NCBI RefSeq assembly: GCF_004341385.1
Contig: NZ_SLXE01000010.1
Location: forward strand, 17,064-81,063
Length of the DNA: 64,000 nt
Reading direction: 5' to 3'
Source: Uruburuella suis
Lineage (GTDB): Bacteria; Pseudomonadota; Gammaproteobacteria; Burkholderiales; Neisseriaceae
Shown here: positions 25,331 through 34,107 of the stretch, in pieces
Position numbering within the stretch: the stretch's first letter is position 1
Layout of the letters: each line of letters begins with the position of its first letter
Position numbers and translations under genes: made by a program
The notes under the pieces: generated by a model
The model's input: only the letters and a program-made list of their open reading frames with translations
What the model was told of the DNA's origin: nothing
Databases searched by the model: none

Positions 25331-26452
25331 TTAACGCAATTCGGTGTGCAGGCGCGAGAGCCAAGTGGAGGCATCGCTGCCGCGGTAGGCGCTGCCGTCT
25401 TTATTGAGCAGGCTTAAGCGCGTGCCGCCGTTTACCGGCTCGGCATACACAATCATCTCGGGATACACGGTGGGCTCAACGGTTTTTTTGCCCATCATGC
25501 GGCTGAAAAAGCCCGGTTTTTTCGTGGCCACGGCTTGGCCTTCTTGCGGCGCGGGCTGCACCAAATAAGCGTGACGCTCGGCATTTTGGCCGATCACGGT
25601 TAAGCCTACGCGGTCGAGCGCCAGCGCGGTGCGGCGCCAATTGCGCTCGAAATCGCCGCTGAGCAGCAGGGTGTCGCCCTCAAGCTTGGCCAATTCGGCG
25701 CTGCCGCTGCGTGCCGGTGCGCTCTTGCCTAATTCGCTTTCAATCTGCTTGGCATCGGCGCCCAAGTATTGCATCACGCGGCCGAGGAAAGCGGCTTCCA
25801 GATTGGGATCGTTGGGGCGCGGCTGCCACATGGTGGTGTCTTTATTGCGGTCTGCATACACTTCCTGCATGCCGCGATGGCTGATAAAGATATCGGTGGT
25901 GCCGTTTTTGCCCGCTTCGATGCGGGTGATGAATTTATCGCGCTCGCTGGTGGAATACACGCCGCCGAGGCCTACTTTTTCAAAGATGCTGCGCAGGCCG
26001 TCTTGCGGGATTTTGGCGCGGTTTTCCGCCCAGTCGGTTTCCATTTGGCCGATGGCCGGCTCTTCAGAGCGAATGTCGAAACCGTTTTCCTGCCAGAATA
26101 CTTTCAACAACGGCCAGATTTCGGCCGGGGTTTTGCCGTCGACCACAAGCCAGCGCTGGCTGCCTTCGCGCTCCATGTGCACGCCTTTCACACTTTGCAG
26201 CACGGCCTGATTAGCGGCTTGCTGCACGGCGGGGGTGCGGTTGATGTCGCTGGCGCGCACGGCGCCGGAGCCGGCGGGAATTTGATAGCGGTCGCCTTGA
26301 TTGGGGTTGGTTAAATCGGGCGGCACTTCCAAATTGACAATTTTGCGGTTTTGCGTTTGATAATCGAGCTTGGGCTGCTCTTTGTTGCCGGAGCAGGCGG
26401 CCAAGCCGATCAGGGCGATGGCGGCGATGGCCGGTTTCATCTGTGCTTTCAT
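25331..26452 (-). CDS. bamC: Outer-membrane assembly lipoprotein BamC
   Basis: Lipoprotein of the BAM complex that inserts beta-barrel proteins into the outer membrane. It has 373 residues. The signal sequence ends in lipobox LAAC (Cys at about 19), followed by the unstructured BamD-binding stretch with LEVPPDLTNP. Two helix-grip domains follow. It lies 14 bases after dapA on the same strand; the dapA-bamC (nlpB) pairing is known in other proteobacteria. AGGAAACCCC lies upstream of the ATG. Confidence 0.92.
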   Translation of the reverse strand: MKAQMKPAIAAIALIGLAACSGNKEQPKLDYQTQNRKIVNLEVPPDLTNPNQGDRYQIPAGSGAVRASDINRTPAVQQAANQAVLQSVKGVHMEREGSQRWLVVDGKTPAEIWPLLKVFWQENGFDIRSEEPAIGQMETDWAENRAKIPQDGLRSIFEKVGLGGVYSTSERDKFITRIEAGKNGTTDIFISHRGMQEVYADRNKDTTMWQPRPNDPNLEAAFLGRVMQYLGADAKQIESELGKSAPARSGSAELAKLEGDTLLLSGDFERNWRRTALALDRVGLTVIGQNAERHAYLVQPAPQEGQAVATKKPGFFSRMMGKKTVEPTVYPEMIVYAEPVNGGTRLSLLNKDGSAYRGSDASTWLSRLHTELR

Positions 26453-26466
26453 GGGGTTTCCTGTGG

Positions 26467-27342
26467 TTAAATCAATTTGGCTGCGGCCAGGGCACTGCGT
26501 ACTTTGGCTTGGCCCTCGGCGGAAAGTTCAATAATCGGCAGGCGCACATGGGCTTCGCATTTGCCCAGTGCGGCTGCGGCCCATTTGGGGGCGGCGGGGC
26601 TGGGCTCGCAAAACATCACGTCGTAAAGCGGCACCAGCTGCGCATTGAGGGCGCGCGCTTCTTCGAGGCGGCCGGCGAGCGCCGCGCGGCACATGTCGGC
26701 AAAAAGCTTGGGCGCGGCATTGGCGGCTACGGTGATTACGCCGTGGCCGCCGCAAAACATAAAGGCCATGCCGGTGGGATCGTCGCCGGAATACACGGCG
26801 AAGCCTTCGGGCGCGCGGTTGATGAGGTCGATTTCGCGGCCGATGTCGCCGCTGGCTTCTTTCACGCCGATGATGTTGGGGATTTCGGCCAGGCGCAAGA
26901 TGGTGTCGTTGTTGACGTTGACCACGGTGCGGCCGGGCACGTTATACACAATCATCGGAATGGTGGTGGCTTCGGCGATGGCTTTGAAATGGCGGTAGAT
27001 GCCTTCTTGCGAAGGCTTATTGTAGTAGGGCACCACGGATAAGGTGTAATCCGCGCCCAAGCGCTCGGCGGCTTGGGAGAGTGTGATGGCTTCGGCGGTG
27101 TTGTTGGCACCGGTGCCGGCAATCACGGGCACGCGCTTGTTGACGTGTTTTACCGTGGCTTCGATCACGGCCAAATGCTCGTCCACCGCCAAAGTGGCGC
27201 TCTCGCCGGTGGTGCCCACGGCTACGATGCCGTCGGTGCCGCTTTCGATGTGCCAATCGATGAGGGATTTGAGTTGCTCGAAATGAACGCTGCCGTCGGA
27301 ATGCATCGGGGTAATCAGGGCGACCAAGCTGCCTTTTAACAT
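26467..27342 (-). CDS. dapA: 4-Hydroxy-tetrahydrodipicolinate synthase
   Basis: Condenses pyruvate with aspartate semialdehyde in lysine/diaminopimelate synthesis. It has 291 residues from the ATG at 27342 (MLKGSLVALITPM, preceded by AAAGG). It has GTTGESATL, the catalytic tyrosine in YYNKPSQEGIYRHF (about 133), VYNVPGRT and the Schiff-base lysine in IIGVKEASGD (about 161). The longer frame to 27867 is spurious. First gene of the dapA-bamC operon. Confidence 0.96.
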   Translation of the reverse strand: MLKGSLVALITPMHSDGSVHFEQLKSLIDWHIESGTDGIVAVGTTGESATLAVDEHLAVIEATVKHVNKRVPVIAGTGANNTAEAITLSQAAERLGADYTLSVVPYYNKPSQEGIYRHFKAIAEATTIPMIVYNVPGRTVVNVNNDTILRLAEIPNIIGVKEASGDIGREIDLINRAPEGFAVYSGDDPTGMAFMFCGGHGVITVAANAAPKLFADMCRAALAGRLEEARALNAQLVPLYDVMFCEPSPAAPKWAAAALGKCEAHVRLPIIELSAEGQAKVRSALAAAKLI

Positions 27343-27520
27343 GCTTAAACCTTTATTTCTCGAAACGTTTGCTGAATATTTTTGCGATTGTAGCTTACTT
27401 TGCAGCATGTGTGAAACATTGCTTTCAGACGGCCTGCAAAGGTTTGCAAAGGTTTTGGAGCCGGTTTGCGAGGAAAGTGTGGCGGGTTTTCGGCGCAAGG
27501 GTTTAAAGGCCGTCTGAAAA

Positions 27521-27549
27521 TTGAGTTGGCGGCTGAGATTGTATACAAT
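27521..27549 (+). promoter_or_regulatory. Probable sigma-70 promoter of xanthine permease
   Basis: TTGAGT, 17-base spacer, TACAAT, 39 bases before the ATG at 27589. The intergenic region also holds two DUS in facing orientation at about 27426 and 27508. Confidence 0.6.
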
Positions 27550-27588
27550 AATGCGCTTACATTTCTTAGCATATTTTAAAGGACTATC

Positions 27589-28977
27589 ATGGCCGCTCCC
27601 GCGCAAAAGCCTGCCGATTCCCCCGATTTGGTGTATCGGCTGGAAGACAAACCGCCGTTTATGAATGCGCTTTTGAGCGCGATCACGCATTTGCTGGCGA
27701 TTTTTGTGCCGATGATTACGCCGGCGCTGATTGTGGGCGGCGCGCTGCAATTGCCGGTGGAAATGACGGCTTATTTGGTGTCGATGGCGATGGTGGCCTC
27801 GGGCATCGGCACTTATTTGCAGGTGCACCGTTTCGGCCCTGTCGGCTCGGGCATGTTGTCGATTCAATCGGTGAATTTTTCATTCGTTACCGTGATGATT
27901 GCGCTGGGACTGGGCATGAAAGAGGGCGGCATGGATGAAAATGCGATGATTTCCACCTTGCTCGGCGTGTCGTTTGTGGGCGCTTTTTTGGTGTGTTTCT
28001 CGGCTTGGCTTTTGCCTTATCTGAAAAAAGTGATCACGCCCACGGTGAGCGGTGTGGTGGTGATGATGATCGGTTTGAGTCTGGTGCATGTGGGCATCAC
28101 CGATTTCGGCGGCGGCTTCGGTGCAAAGGCGGACGGCACCTTCGGCTCGGTGGAAAACTTGGGCTTGGCCTCGCTGGTGTTGGTGATTGTGCTGCTCTTC
28201 AACTGCATGAAAAACCCGCTTCTGCGCATGAGCGGCATCGCCATCGGCTTATTGGCGGGCTATATTGTGGCTTTGTTTATGGGCAAGGTGGATTTCTCGC
28301 CGTTGCAGAATCTGCCGCTGATTACCGTGCCGGTGCCGTTTAAATACGGCTTTGCGTTTGACTGGCATGCGTTTATCGTGGCCGGCACCATTTATTTGCT
28401 GAGCGTGTTTGAAGCGGTGGGCGATCTCACCGCCACGGCGATGGTGTCGGATCAGCCGATCGAGGGTGAGGAATACACCAAACGTTTGCGCGGCGGCGTG
28501 ATGGCCGATGGCTTGGTGTCGGTGATTGCCACCGCGCTGGGCTCGCTGCCTTTGACCACGTTTGCGCAAAACAACGGCGTGATTCAGATGACGGGCGTGG
28601 CTTCGCGCCATGTGGGCAAATATATTGCCGCGATTTTGGTGCTGCTCGGCCTTTTTCCCGTGGTGGGGCGCGCGTTTACCACCATTCCCAGCCCGGTGCT
28701 CGGCGGCGCGATGGTGTTGATGTTCGGCCTGATTGCGATTGCCGGCGTGCGCATTTTGGTGAGCAACGGTATCCGCCGCCGCGAGGCGGTGATTGCCGCC
28801 ACTTCGGTGGGGCTGGGCTTGGGCGTGGCGTTTGAGCCGGAAGTGTTTAAAAACCTACCGGTGCTGTTTCAAAATTCGATTTCCGCCGGCGGCATTGTGG
28901 CGGTGGTGCTCAACCTGATTCTGCCGCAAGACGCGAATGAAAAAGTGGTGTATTTGAGCGATGAATTAGAGCATTGA
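27589..28977 (+). CDS. Xanthine permease (NCS2/NAT family), XanQ/XanP-like
   Basis: Inner-membrane proton-coupled purine importer of 462 residues with 12-14 hydrophobic segments. The family signature QNNGVIQMTGVASR (about 325-338) and FEAVGDLTATAMVSDQPIEG (about 275-294) are close to E. coli XanQ and favour xanthine over uracil as substrate. The ribosome-binding site AAAGGA lies upstream of the ATG. Monocistronic, with an inverted-DUS terminator. Confidence 0.9.
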   Translation: MAAPAQKPADSPDLVYRLEDKPPFMNALLSAITHLLAIFVPMITPALIVGGALQLPVEMTAYLVSMAMVASGIGTYLQVHRFGPVGSGMLSIQSVNFSFVTVMIALGLGMKEGGMDENAMISTLLGVSFVGAFLVCFSAWLLPYLKKVITPTVSGVVVMMIGLSLVHVGITDFGGGFGAKADGTFGSVENLGLASLVLVIVLLFNCMKNPLLRMSGIAIGLLAGYIVALFMGKVDFSPLQNLPLITVPVPFKYGFAFDWHAFIVAGTIYLLSVFEAVGDLTATAMVSDQPIEGEEYTKRLRGGVMADGLVSVIATALGSLPLTTFAQNNGVIQMTGVASRHVGKYIAAILVLLGLFPVVGRAFTTIPSPVLGGAMVLMFGLIAIAGVRILVSNGIRRREAVIAATSVGLGLGVAFEPEVFKNLPVLFQNSISAGGIVAVVLNLILPQDANEKVVYLSDELEH

Positions 28978-28991
28978 TGGTGCGGGCAAGC

Positions 28992-29020
28992 AGGCCGTCT
29001 GAAAACTTTTCAGACGGCCT
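28992..29020 (+). terminator. Inverted-DUS terminator after xanthine permease
   Basis: AGGCCGTCTGAAA and TTTCAGACGGCCT followed by TTATTTTTT. Confidence 0.85.
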
Positions 29021-29090
29021 TTATTTTTTAGCAACTGTTTATGTGCTCGAAGCGGCGAAAAAAGATCGTAAACAGGTTTTTGGCGCTTCT

Positions 29091-29969
29091 TTACAGTTGC
29101 TGCCCATACCACGGTGAAAGTTGTTTTTGCAGATTGCGCAATAATAGTTCTAGTGCCACCGCCACCACGGCAATCACGATAATGCCGAGAATGACCGTAT
29201 CGGTGATTAGAAACTGGGCGGCCGATTGCACCATAAAGCCGATGCCCCGGTCGGCAGCCACCAGCTCGGCGGCCACCAATGTCGACCAGCCCACGCCCAA
29301 ACCGATGCGGATGCCGGTGATGATGTGCGGTAATGCGGTGGGCAGAATCACGTGCCTGAACACCTGCATGCGGCTTGCGCCCAAAGCCAATGCGGCACGC
29401 TCGCGGTTGAGCTGGTGGCTGCTGACGCCGTGGGCGCTGCTGATAATCACCGGCGCCAGCACCGAAAAGAAAATCAGCAATATTTTAGTGGTTTCGCCGA
29501 TGCCGAACCAAATCACCAGCAAAGGCAGGTAGGCCAACGGCGGAATCGGCCGCAGTAATTCAATCAGCGGATCGACGACGGCGCGCACCCATTTATTCAT
29601 GCCCATCCACAAGCCCAACGGAATGCCGATCATAATGGCGGCTAATAGTGCCGGTAATACGCGGCCGATACTGGCGGCCAGATGCTGCCATAAGGTGGCT
29701 TTCATAAAACCTTGTTGACTGACTTCGATAAATTTCTGCCACACGGCTTGCGGAGCGGGCAAAAACAGGGTAGGCACGATATGGAGTGCCGTGATGGCAT
29801 ACCAAAGCAACAGCAAACCCAACACGCTGGCGGTGCTGAGCGCCAATGTGCTGCGCCGTTGCAATTTGGTTATCAATTTGGCAGGCAGCGTTGCCGTCTG
29901 AAGTGGCGCGTGCGGGATAAAGGCGGACGTGTTGCCATCTGAATAAGTGGTGGGTTTGTCGGTATTCAT
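29091..29969 (-). CDS. tauC: Taurine ABC transporter permease TauC
   Basis: Inner-membrane permease of the taurine importer, 292 residues, about six membrane segments. The EAA-like loop is ERAALALGASRMQVFRHVILPTALPHI (about 190-216). The N-terminal about 45 residues are polar and cytoplasmic. A DUS lies inside the coding sequence at about 29893 (TTGCCGTCTGAA), with a one-mismatch relative at about 29933. The gene overlaps the tauB stop by one base. Confidence 0.9.
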   Translation of the reverse strand: MNTDKPTTYSDGNTSAFIPHAPLQTATLPAKLITKLQRRSTLALSTASVLGLLLLWYAITALHIVPTLFLPAPQAVWQKFIEVSQQGFMKATLWQHLAASIGRVLPALLAAIMIGIPLGLWMGMNKWVRAVVDPLIELLRPIPPLAYLPLLVIWFGIGETTKILLIFFSVLAPVIISSAHGVSSHQLNRERAALALGASRMQVFRHVILPTALPHIITGIRIGLGVGWSTLVAAELVAADRGIGFMVQSAAQFLITDTVILGIIVIAVVAVALELLLRNLQKQLSPWYGQQL

Positions 29970-30760
29970 TATGCGGCCTCATCTGCGGTTGGTTTTTTCT
30001 GGTTGCGCAAGTTTTCAAACAACTGTTCGCGCAGGCGGATGAATTCAGGGTCGGATTTAATCGCGCGCACCGGCTCGCCGTTGCGGTAGCGGACGGCAAA
30101 ACCCGGTTGCAGTGTTTGTACGATTCTGCCCGGGCGAGCGGCCATCAATATCAGGCGCTCGCTGAGCAACAGGGCTTCTTCGATATCATGGGTTATCAGA
30201 AAAAAGGCTTTGTTTTGCTGCGCCCACAAATCCAGCACCAATTGCTGCATGTTTTCACGCGTAAAGGCATCCAGCGCGGCAAAAGGCTCGTCGAGCAGAA
30301 TAAACGGCGCACGGCTGATTAAGGCGCGTGCAATGCCCACCCGTTGCTTCATGCCGCCTGAAAGTGCCCAAATATTGGCTTCGGCCACGTGGTCGAGGCC
30401 GATGGTTTGCAGAATATCCGCCACGGCTTCCCAAGCTTTCGGCTCGTTGACGCCTTGCAGCTTCAGCGCGAAACCAACGTTTTCAGCCACATTCAGCCAC
30501 GGCATCAAGGCATGGTCTTGAAACACCACCGCGCGGCGGGCATCGGGGTGGACAGCGGCTTTGCCGTTGACTTTAATGCTGCCGGAATCAGGTTGTTGGA
30601 ATCCGGCCAAGATATTCAGCAATGTGGTTTTACCGCAGCCTGATTCGCCCAGAATGACGGTGAGTGAGCCTTCATTTAGGTTGAGGTTGATGTTTTGCAA
30701 TACGGTGTGCGGCTGGCCGGGGAAAGTCAGGCTGATGTGTTCGGCGCTTAAAGTATGCAT
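29969..30760 (-). CDS. tauB: Taurine ABC transporter ATPase TauB
   Basis: ATPase of the taurine importer, 263 residues. It has Walker A GESGCGKTT (about 37), signature LSGGMKQRVGIARA (about 134), Walker B FILLDEPFAALD and switch histidine in LITHDIEEA. It starts 10 bases after the tauA stop. Specificity for taurine rather than alkanesulfonates comes from the neighbouring tauD. Confidence 0.92.
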   Translation of the reverse strand: MHTLSAEHISLTFPGQPHTVLQNINLNLNEGSLTVILGESGCGKTTLLNILAGFQQPDSGSIKVNGKAAVHPDARRAVVFQDHALMPWLNVAENVGFALKLQGVNEPKAWEAVADILQTIGLDHVAEANIWALSGGMKQRVGIARALISRAPFILLDEPFAALDAFTRENMQQLVLDLWAQQNKAFFLITHDIEEALLLSERLILMAARPGRIVQTLQPGFAVRYRNGEPVRAIKSDPEFIRLREQLFENLRNQKKPTADEAA

Positions 30761-30770
30761 GGCGGATTCC

Positions 30771-31787
30771 TCAGGGTTGTAAAAAACGCACGTTGATGTG
30801 GTCGTGATAATCCGGCTTCACCTGATCTACTTTGCCTTGTGATTTCAAAAAATTGGCAGTATCGGCAATATTTTGGGCAAACTCGCCTTGCAACACTTCA
30901 CGCTGCTGGAATTCGTTCAGATAAGTGTTGCCGGTGAGCAGCAGTGGGATATCGTTTGTGTTTGAGCCAGTGAGTGCGGCAATTTTCCGGGCGTGTTCGG
31001 CATTGTCGGCGAAGGCTTTGGGATTTTGATGGTAATCGCTAATCGATTTCAGCGTGGTTTGCACGAATGATTTCAGAAAATCAGGATTATTTTCAGCAAA
31101 ATCGCGACGCACCACCCACAAATCATAAGTGGCCGCGCCTTGCTCGGCGAGCTTGCCCGAATCGGTGAGCACGGTGCCGTCGGCTTTTACTTTACCCAAT
31201 ACCGGCTCCCATACATAAGTGGCGTCAATGTCGCCACGCGCCCAGGCTGCTGCAATTTCAGGCGGCCTCAGGTTGATGATTTTGGTTTGGTCTTCACTGA
31301 TGCCCCAATTTTTCAATGCGCAGAGCAGGCTGTAATGGGTGGTGGACACAAACGGCACGGCGATGGTTTTGCCGATTAAATCGCGCGGCTCTTTGATGCC
31401 TGAGCGGTTGCTGACCACCAGTGCTTCAGAGTCGCCCAAACGCGAGGTGATTAAAAATGTGTCGATGGGTAAATTACGGCTGGCGGCAGCGGCAAACGGG
31501 CTGGAGCCGATATTGCCGATAACCACGTTGCCCGAAGCCAGTGCATTGACCACATCGGAGCCTGAATCGAATTTTTTCCATTCAATGGCGCGATTGCTGT
31601 TGCGCTCATAATCGCCATCGGCTTGGGCAAGTTTGCCGGGGTCGACACCGGTTTGGTAGGCGATGACCACGGGTTGGCCGGCCGTGTCTGCCGGTGTAGC
31701 CTGATACCAAACAAAGCCGCCGATGGCCAGCACAGTCAGTGCGGTAATCCATAAAGGTGTGTGTTTACGTTTGTTTTTAAGGTTCAT
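30771..31787 (-). CDS. tauA: Taurine-binding periplasmic protein TauA
   Basis: Binding protein of the importer, 338 residues. A hydrophobic N-terminal segment (WITALTVLAIGGFVWYQA, about 13-30) is either a signal peptide or an uncleaved anchor. The mature part has VVIAYQTGVDPGKLAQADG, SGSDVVNALASGNVVIGNIGSSP and the taurine-type AAWARGDIDATYVWEPVLGK. It lies between tauD (38 bases upstream) and tauB. Confidence 0.92.
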   Translation of the reverse strand: MNLKNKRKHTPLWITALTVLAIGGFVWYQATPADTAGQPVVIAYQTGVDPGKLAQADGDYERNSNRAIEWKKFDSGSDVVNALASGNVVIGNIGSSPFAAAASRNLPIDTFLITSRLGDSEALVVSNRSGIKEPRDLIGKTIAVPFVSTTHYSLLCALKNWGISEDQTKIINLRPPEIAAAWARGDIDATYVWEPVLGKVKADGTVLTDSGKLAEQGAATYDLWVVRRDFAENNPDFLKSFVQTTLKSISDYHQNPKAFADNAEHARKIAALTGSNTNDIPLLLTGNTYLNEFQQREVLQGEFAQNIADTANFLKSQGKVDQVKPDYHDHINVRFLQP

Positions 31788-31825
31788 GATGTTTTCCTCA
31801 CGGATTGATGATGCGTGTTGATGTG

Positions 31826-32689
31826 TTATGCGGCTTGGGTTTGTGGCGGGCGGTAAAACGGGCGGTCGCCGTTGATGGTGACGCGGTGCATAATCCGATG
31901 GGCATTGCCGTAATCAAACAGTGCTTTGTGTTGAGTGCTGCGGTTGTCCCAAATCGCCACATCGCCTTCCTGCCATTGCCAGCGCAGGGAAAATTCGGGT
32001 TGCGTGGCATGTCGACACAAAGCGGCTAACAAACGGTCACTTTCTTGCTCGCTCAATTCATTGATTCGGGTGGTAAAGCCTTCGCTGACAAACAATATCG
32101 GCTGCCCGGTAAGCGGGTGAGTGCGCACCACCGGATGGCTGATAGGCGGATTGGCGGCAAAAATATACTCCAGCTTTTGCCGTTCGGCCTCATCACGGGC
32201 AAAGCGTTCGGGTGGAAAAGATCGGCGGATATCGTGCAGAGCAGTGAGCGTGGTTAGTTGTTGCTGCAAATCGGTGTCGAGCGCGGCAAACGCCGCGGTG
32301 CCGCTGGCCCATAAAGTGTCGCCGCCCGCAGGTGGAATTTTCACAGCCCGCAGCACGCAACCCAGCGGTGGTGTTTCGCGGAAAGTGACATCGGTGTGCC
32401 AAAGCTCGTTATCGCGCAAATCCTGTTGCAGGCTGTCGAGCACCATCACTTCGGGCGCATCCGCCGCGGCAGGATAAATCGGGTGGATATGCAGTGAGCC
32501 GAAGCCGTGCGCCAGCGTCACTTGGGCTTGTGGCGTCAATTGCTGCCTGCGGAAGAAAATCACCTGGTAGTCAAGTAATGCCTGCTGAATCAGAGCAGTG
32601 GTTTCAGAATCAGTGCGGTTCAAGTCAATATTATGAATCACTGCGCCGATAGTGGCTTGAATCGGCGTAAGGTTTAAAGTGGCAGCCAT
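31826..32689 (-). CDS. tauD: Taurine dioxygenase TauD
   Basis: Fe(II)/2-oxoglutarate oxygenase that splits taurine into sulfite and aminoacetaldehyde. It has 287 residues. The iron ligands are H and D in LWHTDVTF (about 96-98) and H in MHRVTI (about 268); the 2-oxoglutarate arginine is in HRVTINGDRPF. First gene of the operon tauD-tauA-tauB-tauC, so the order differs from E. coli tauABCD. The ribosome-binding site AAGGAAAG precedes the ATG. Confidence 0.94.
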   Translation of the reverse strand: MAATLNLTPIQATIGAVIHNIDLNRTDSETTALIQQALLDYQVIFFRRQQLTPQAQVTLAHGFGSLHIHPIYPAAADAPEVMVLDSLQQDLRDNELWHTDVTFRETPPLGCVLRAVKIPPAGGDTLWASGTAAFAALDTDLQQQLTTLTALHDIRRSFPPERFARDEAERQKLEYIFAANPPISHPVVRTHPLTGQPILFVSEGFTTRINELSEQESDRLLAALCRHATQPEFSLRWQWQEGDVAIWDNRSTQHKALFDYGNAHRIMHRVTINGDRPFYRPPQTQAA

Positions 32690-32777
32690 AATGCTTTCCT
32701 TGTTTTATTGAGTGTTGATGGGAAAACTATAATCAAACAGGAGGTGAAATCAAAAGAATGAATTACTGTTAATTTAT

Positions 32778-32805
32778 TCAATTCAGTTATATATGATTGA
32801 ATTGA
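32778..32805. promoter_or_regulatory. Palindrome upstream of tauD
   Basis: TCAATTCA and TGAATTGA arms separated by 12 bases, about 90 bases before the tauD ATG. Possible operator for the regulator of the taurine operon; no regulator gene is adjacent. Confidence 0.4.
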
Positions 32806-32825
32806 GGCCCAGATAAAAACAACAA

Positions 32826-32852
32826 GGCCGTCTGAAAGTTTTTCAGATGGCC
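32826..32852. terminator. Inverted-DUS hairpin between tauD and greB
   Basis: GGCCGTCTGAAA and TTTCAGATGGCC (one mismatch). No gene ends here, so its role is unclear. A single DUS follows at about 32939, just before greB. Confidence 0.55.
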
Positions 32853-32952
32853 AAGGTGTCAAGCCGAACCGATGAAATCCACCTATGCAAGCGGATTGGT
32901 TTGCGAAGGCAAAAAAGCGTTAGAATAAGCGCTTTCTTTTCAGACGGCCTTT

Positions 32953-33459
32953 ATGATGAACGACGCCCCCGCATCCCCCCCGAAAAACTACATCACCCCC
33001 ACAGGCTGGCAGGCGCTGAAAGACGAGCTTTACCAATTGGTGCACAAAGAGCGCCCCGAAATCGTGCAAGTGGTGAATTGGGCCGCAAGCAATGGCGACC
33101 GCAGTGAAAACGGCGATTATCTTTACGGCAAGCGGCGCATGCGCGAAATCGACCGGCGCATCCGCTTTTTAACCAAGCGGCTGGAAGCGGCGGTGGTGGT
33201 GGATCCGGAAACGCGCGAGCCCACAGATCAGGTGTTTTTCAGCGCCACGGTGGCATTGCTGCGCGGCGACGGCAGCGAGCAGACGGTGAAAATCGTAGGT
33301 GTGGACGAAATCGACACCGCGGCCAACAAAATTTCGTGGGTGTCGCCGCTGGCGCGTTGCCTGATTAAAGCGCGCGAGGGCGACGAAGTGGTGTTGCACG
33401 GGCCCGAAGGGCGCGAAACGATAGAGATTTTGTCGGTGCAATATTTGAAAATCGAATAA
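32953..33459 (+). CDS. greB: Transcription elongation factor GreB
   Basis: Rescues backtracked RNA polymerase by stimulating transcript cleavage. It has 168 residues: an N-terminal coiled coil (about 10-85) with the conserved tip ASNGDRSENGDYLYGKRR, which holds the acidic pair, and a C-terminal FKBP-like domain (about 95-165). The YGKRR wording marks GreB rather than GreA. Two adjacent ATGs (32953, 32956) are possible starts; the preceding DUS is 6 bases away and no clear ribosome-binding site is seen. Confidence 0.94.
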   Translation: MMNDAPASPPKNYITPTGWQALKDELYQLVHKERPEIVQVVNWAASNGDRSENGDYLYGKRRMREIDRRIRFLTKRLEAAVVVDPETREPTDQVFFSATVALLRGDGSEQTVKIVGVDEIDTAANKISWVSPLARCLIKAREGDEVVLHGPEGRETIEILSVQYLKIE

Positions 33460-33474
33460 AAAGAGAGGCCGTCT

Positions 33475-33504
33475 GAAAAGTTTCAGACGGCCTCGTTGAT
33501 GAGT
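33475..33504. terminator. Bidirectional inverted-DUS terminator (greB/rpmJ2)
   Basis: GAGGCCGTCTGAAA and TTTCAGACGGCCTC between two convergent genes. Confidence 0.85.
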
Positions 33505-33524
33505 TTGACATCATAATAAAAGCA

Positions 33525-33650
33525 TCAGCGTTGGCGGGCTTTAAAGCGCGGATTGCTTTTGCAAATCACATAAACCTTGCCCTTGCGGCGCACCATTTGG
33601 CAATCGCGGTGGCGCGCCTTTGCGCTTTTCAGTGAAGACAACACCTGCAT
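33525..33650 (-). CDS. rpmJ2: Ribosomal protein L36, alternative form (YkgO type)
   Basis: 41-residue large-subunit protein. The sequence matches the YkgO-like form (SAKARHRDCQMVRRKGKVYV, then ICKSNPRFKARQR), which lacks the full zinc ligand set of normal L36. Such paralogues are made during zinc starvation to free zinc from ribosomes. Its start overlaps the rpmE2 stop by one base (TAATG). See the separated Zur box at 42.2 kb for its probable lost control. Confidence 0.95.
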   Translation of the reverse strand: MQVLSSLKSAKARHRDCQMVRRKGKVYVICKSNPRFKARQR

Positions 33651-33925
33651 TATTTTTCCTTTCTGAATGAGCCGAGCATGGCTTGATAGCGCTGGTTGAA
33701 TTTGCTGGCGCGCCCTTCGGTGTTGTGTTCGCGCTGCTTGCCGGTGTAGACCGGATGCGAGGCGGAAGAGGTGTCGAGCATAAACACGGGATATTCGCGG
33801 CCATCGTGCCACAGCATGGTTTTGCCGTGGGTGTCGGTGCAGGAGCGGATCAGCCAGCCTTCGTTGGCGCTGCTGTCGAAAAACAAAACGGTGCGATAGG
33901 TTTCGGGATGGGTATTCGGTTTCAT
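33650..33925 (-). CDS. rpmE2: Ribosomal protein L31 type B (zinc-independent)
   Basis: 91-residue L31 paralogue without the CXXC zinc motif (MKPNTHPETYRTVLFFDSSA, HPVYTGKQ, then FNQRY). It replaces zinc-binding L31 when zinc is scarce. The ribosome-binding site AAGGAAG sits 6 bases before the ATG at 33925. Only about 17 bases upstream of the start the native sequence stops at an 8-bp target duplication and the 8.2-kb transposon begins. The matching promoter with Zur box lies beyond the far end of the transposon. Confidence 0.95.
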   Translation of the reverse strand: MKPNTHPETYRTVLFFDSSANEGWLIRSCTDTHGKTMLWHDGREYPVFMLDTSSASHPVYTGKQREHNTEGRASKFNQRYQAMLGSFRKEK

Positions 33926-33942
33926 TGCCGGCTTCCTTTTAC

Positions 33943-33950
33943 TTTTAAAG
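33943..33950. repeat. Target-site duplication, left copy (TTTTAAAG)
   Basis: Identical to 42182-42189. Eight bases is the usual ISL3-family duplication length. Confidence 0.9.
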
Positions 33951-33975
33951 GGCTATTTGCATTTTAAGGTGGGAT
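33951..33975 (+). repeat. Left terminal inverted repeat
   Basis: GGCTATTTGCATTTTAAGGT and following bases. The GGCT beginning is typical of ISL3-family ends. Confidence 0.85.
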
Positions 33976-33993
33976 TTTTATAAATCTCACCTT
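33966..33993 (+). terminator. Hairpin just inside the left end
   Basis: AAGGTGGGATTT pairs with AAATCTCACCTT (one G-U), 4-nt loop, then ATTCTTTT on +. It could block read-through into the element from outside. Confidence 0.5.
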
Positions 33994-34078
33994 ATTCTTT
34001 TAACTCAACAAATTCTAAATTTGCAATCTAAGGTTGAAACTATTTAAATCGTTCAATTTTAAAATTTGCATTTCAAGG

Positions 34079-34107
34079 TTGAAAAATCTGCATTAATTGC
34101 ATAATAT
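34079..34107 (+). promoter_or_regulatory. Probable promoter of hsdM operon
   Basis: TTGAAA, 17-base spacer, TAATAT. The -35 lies in left-end repeat 3, and repeat 4 lies between the -10 and the start codon. This suits repression by a protein that binds the repeats. Confidence 0.5.

Noticed and set aside
26467..27867. DapA with a 175-residue N-terminal extension
   Set aside because: The extra part crosses the xanthine permease promoter and two DUS and reads antisense to that gene; the ATG at 27342 gives the normal length.
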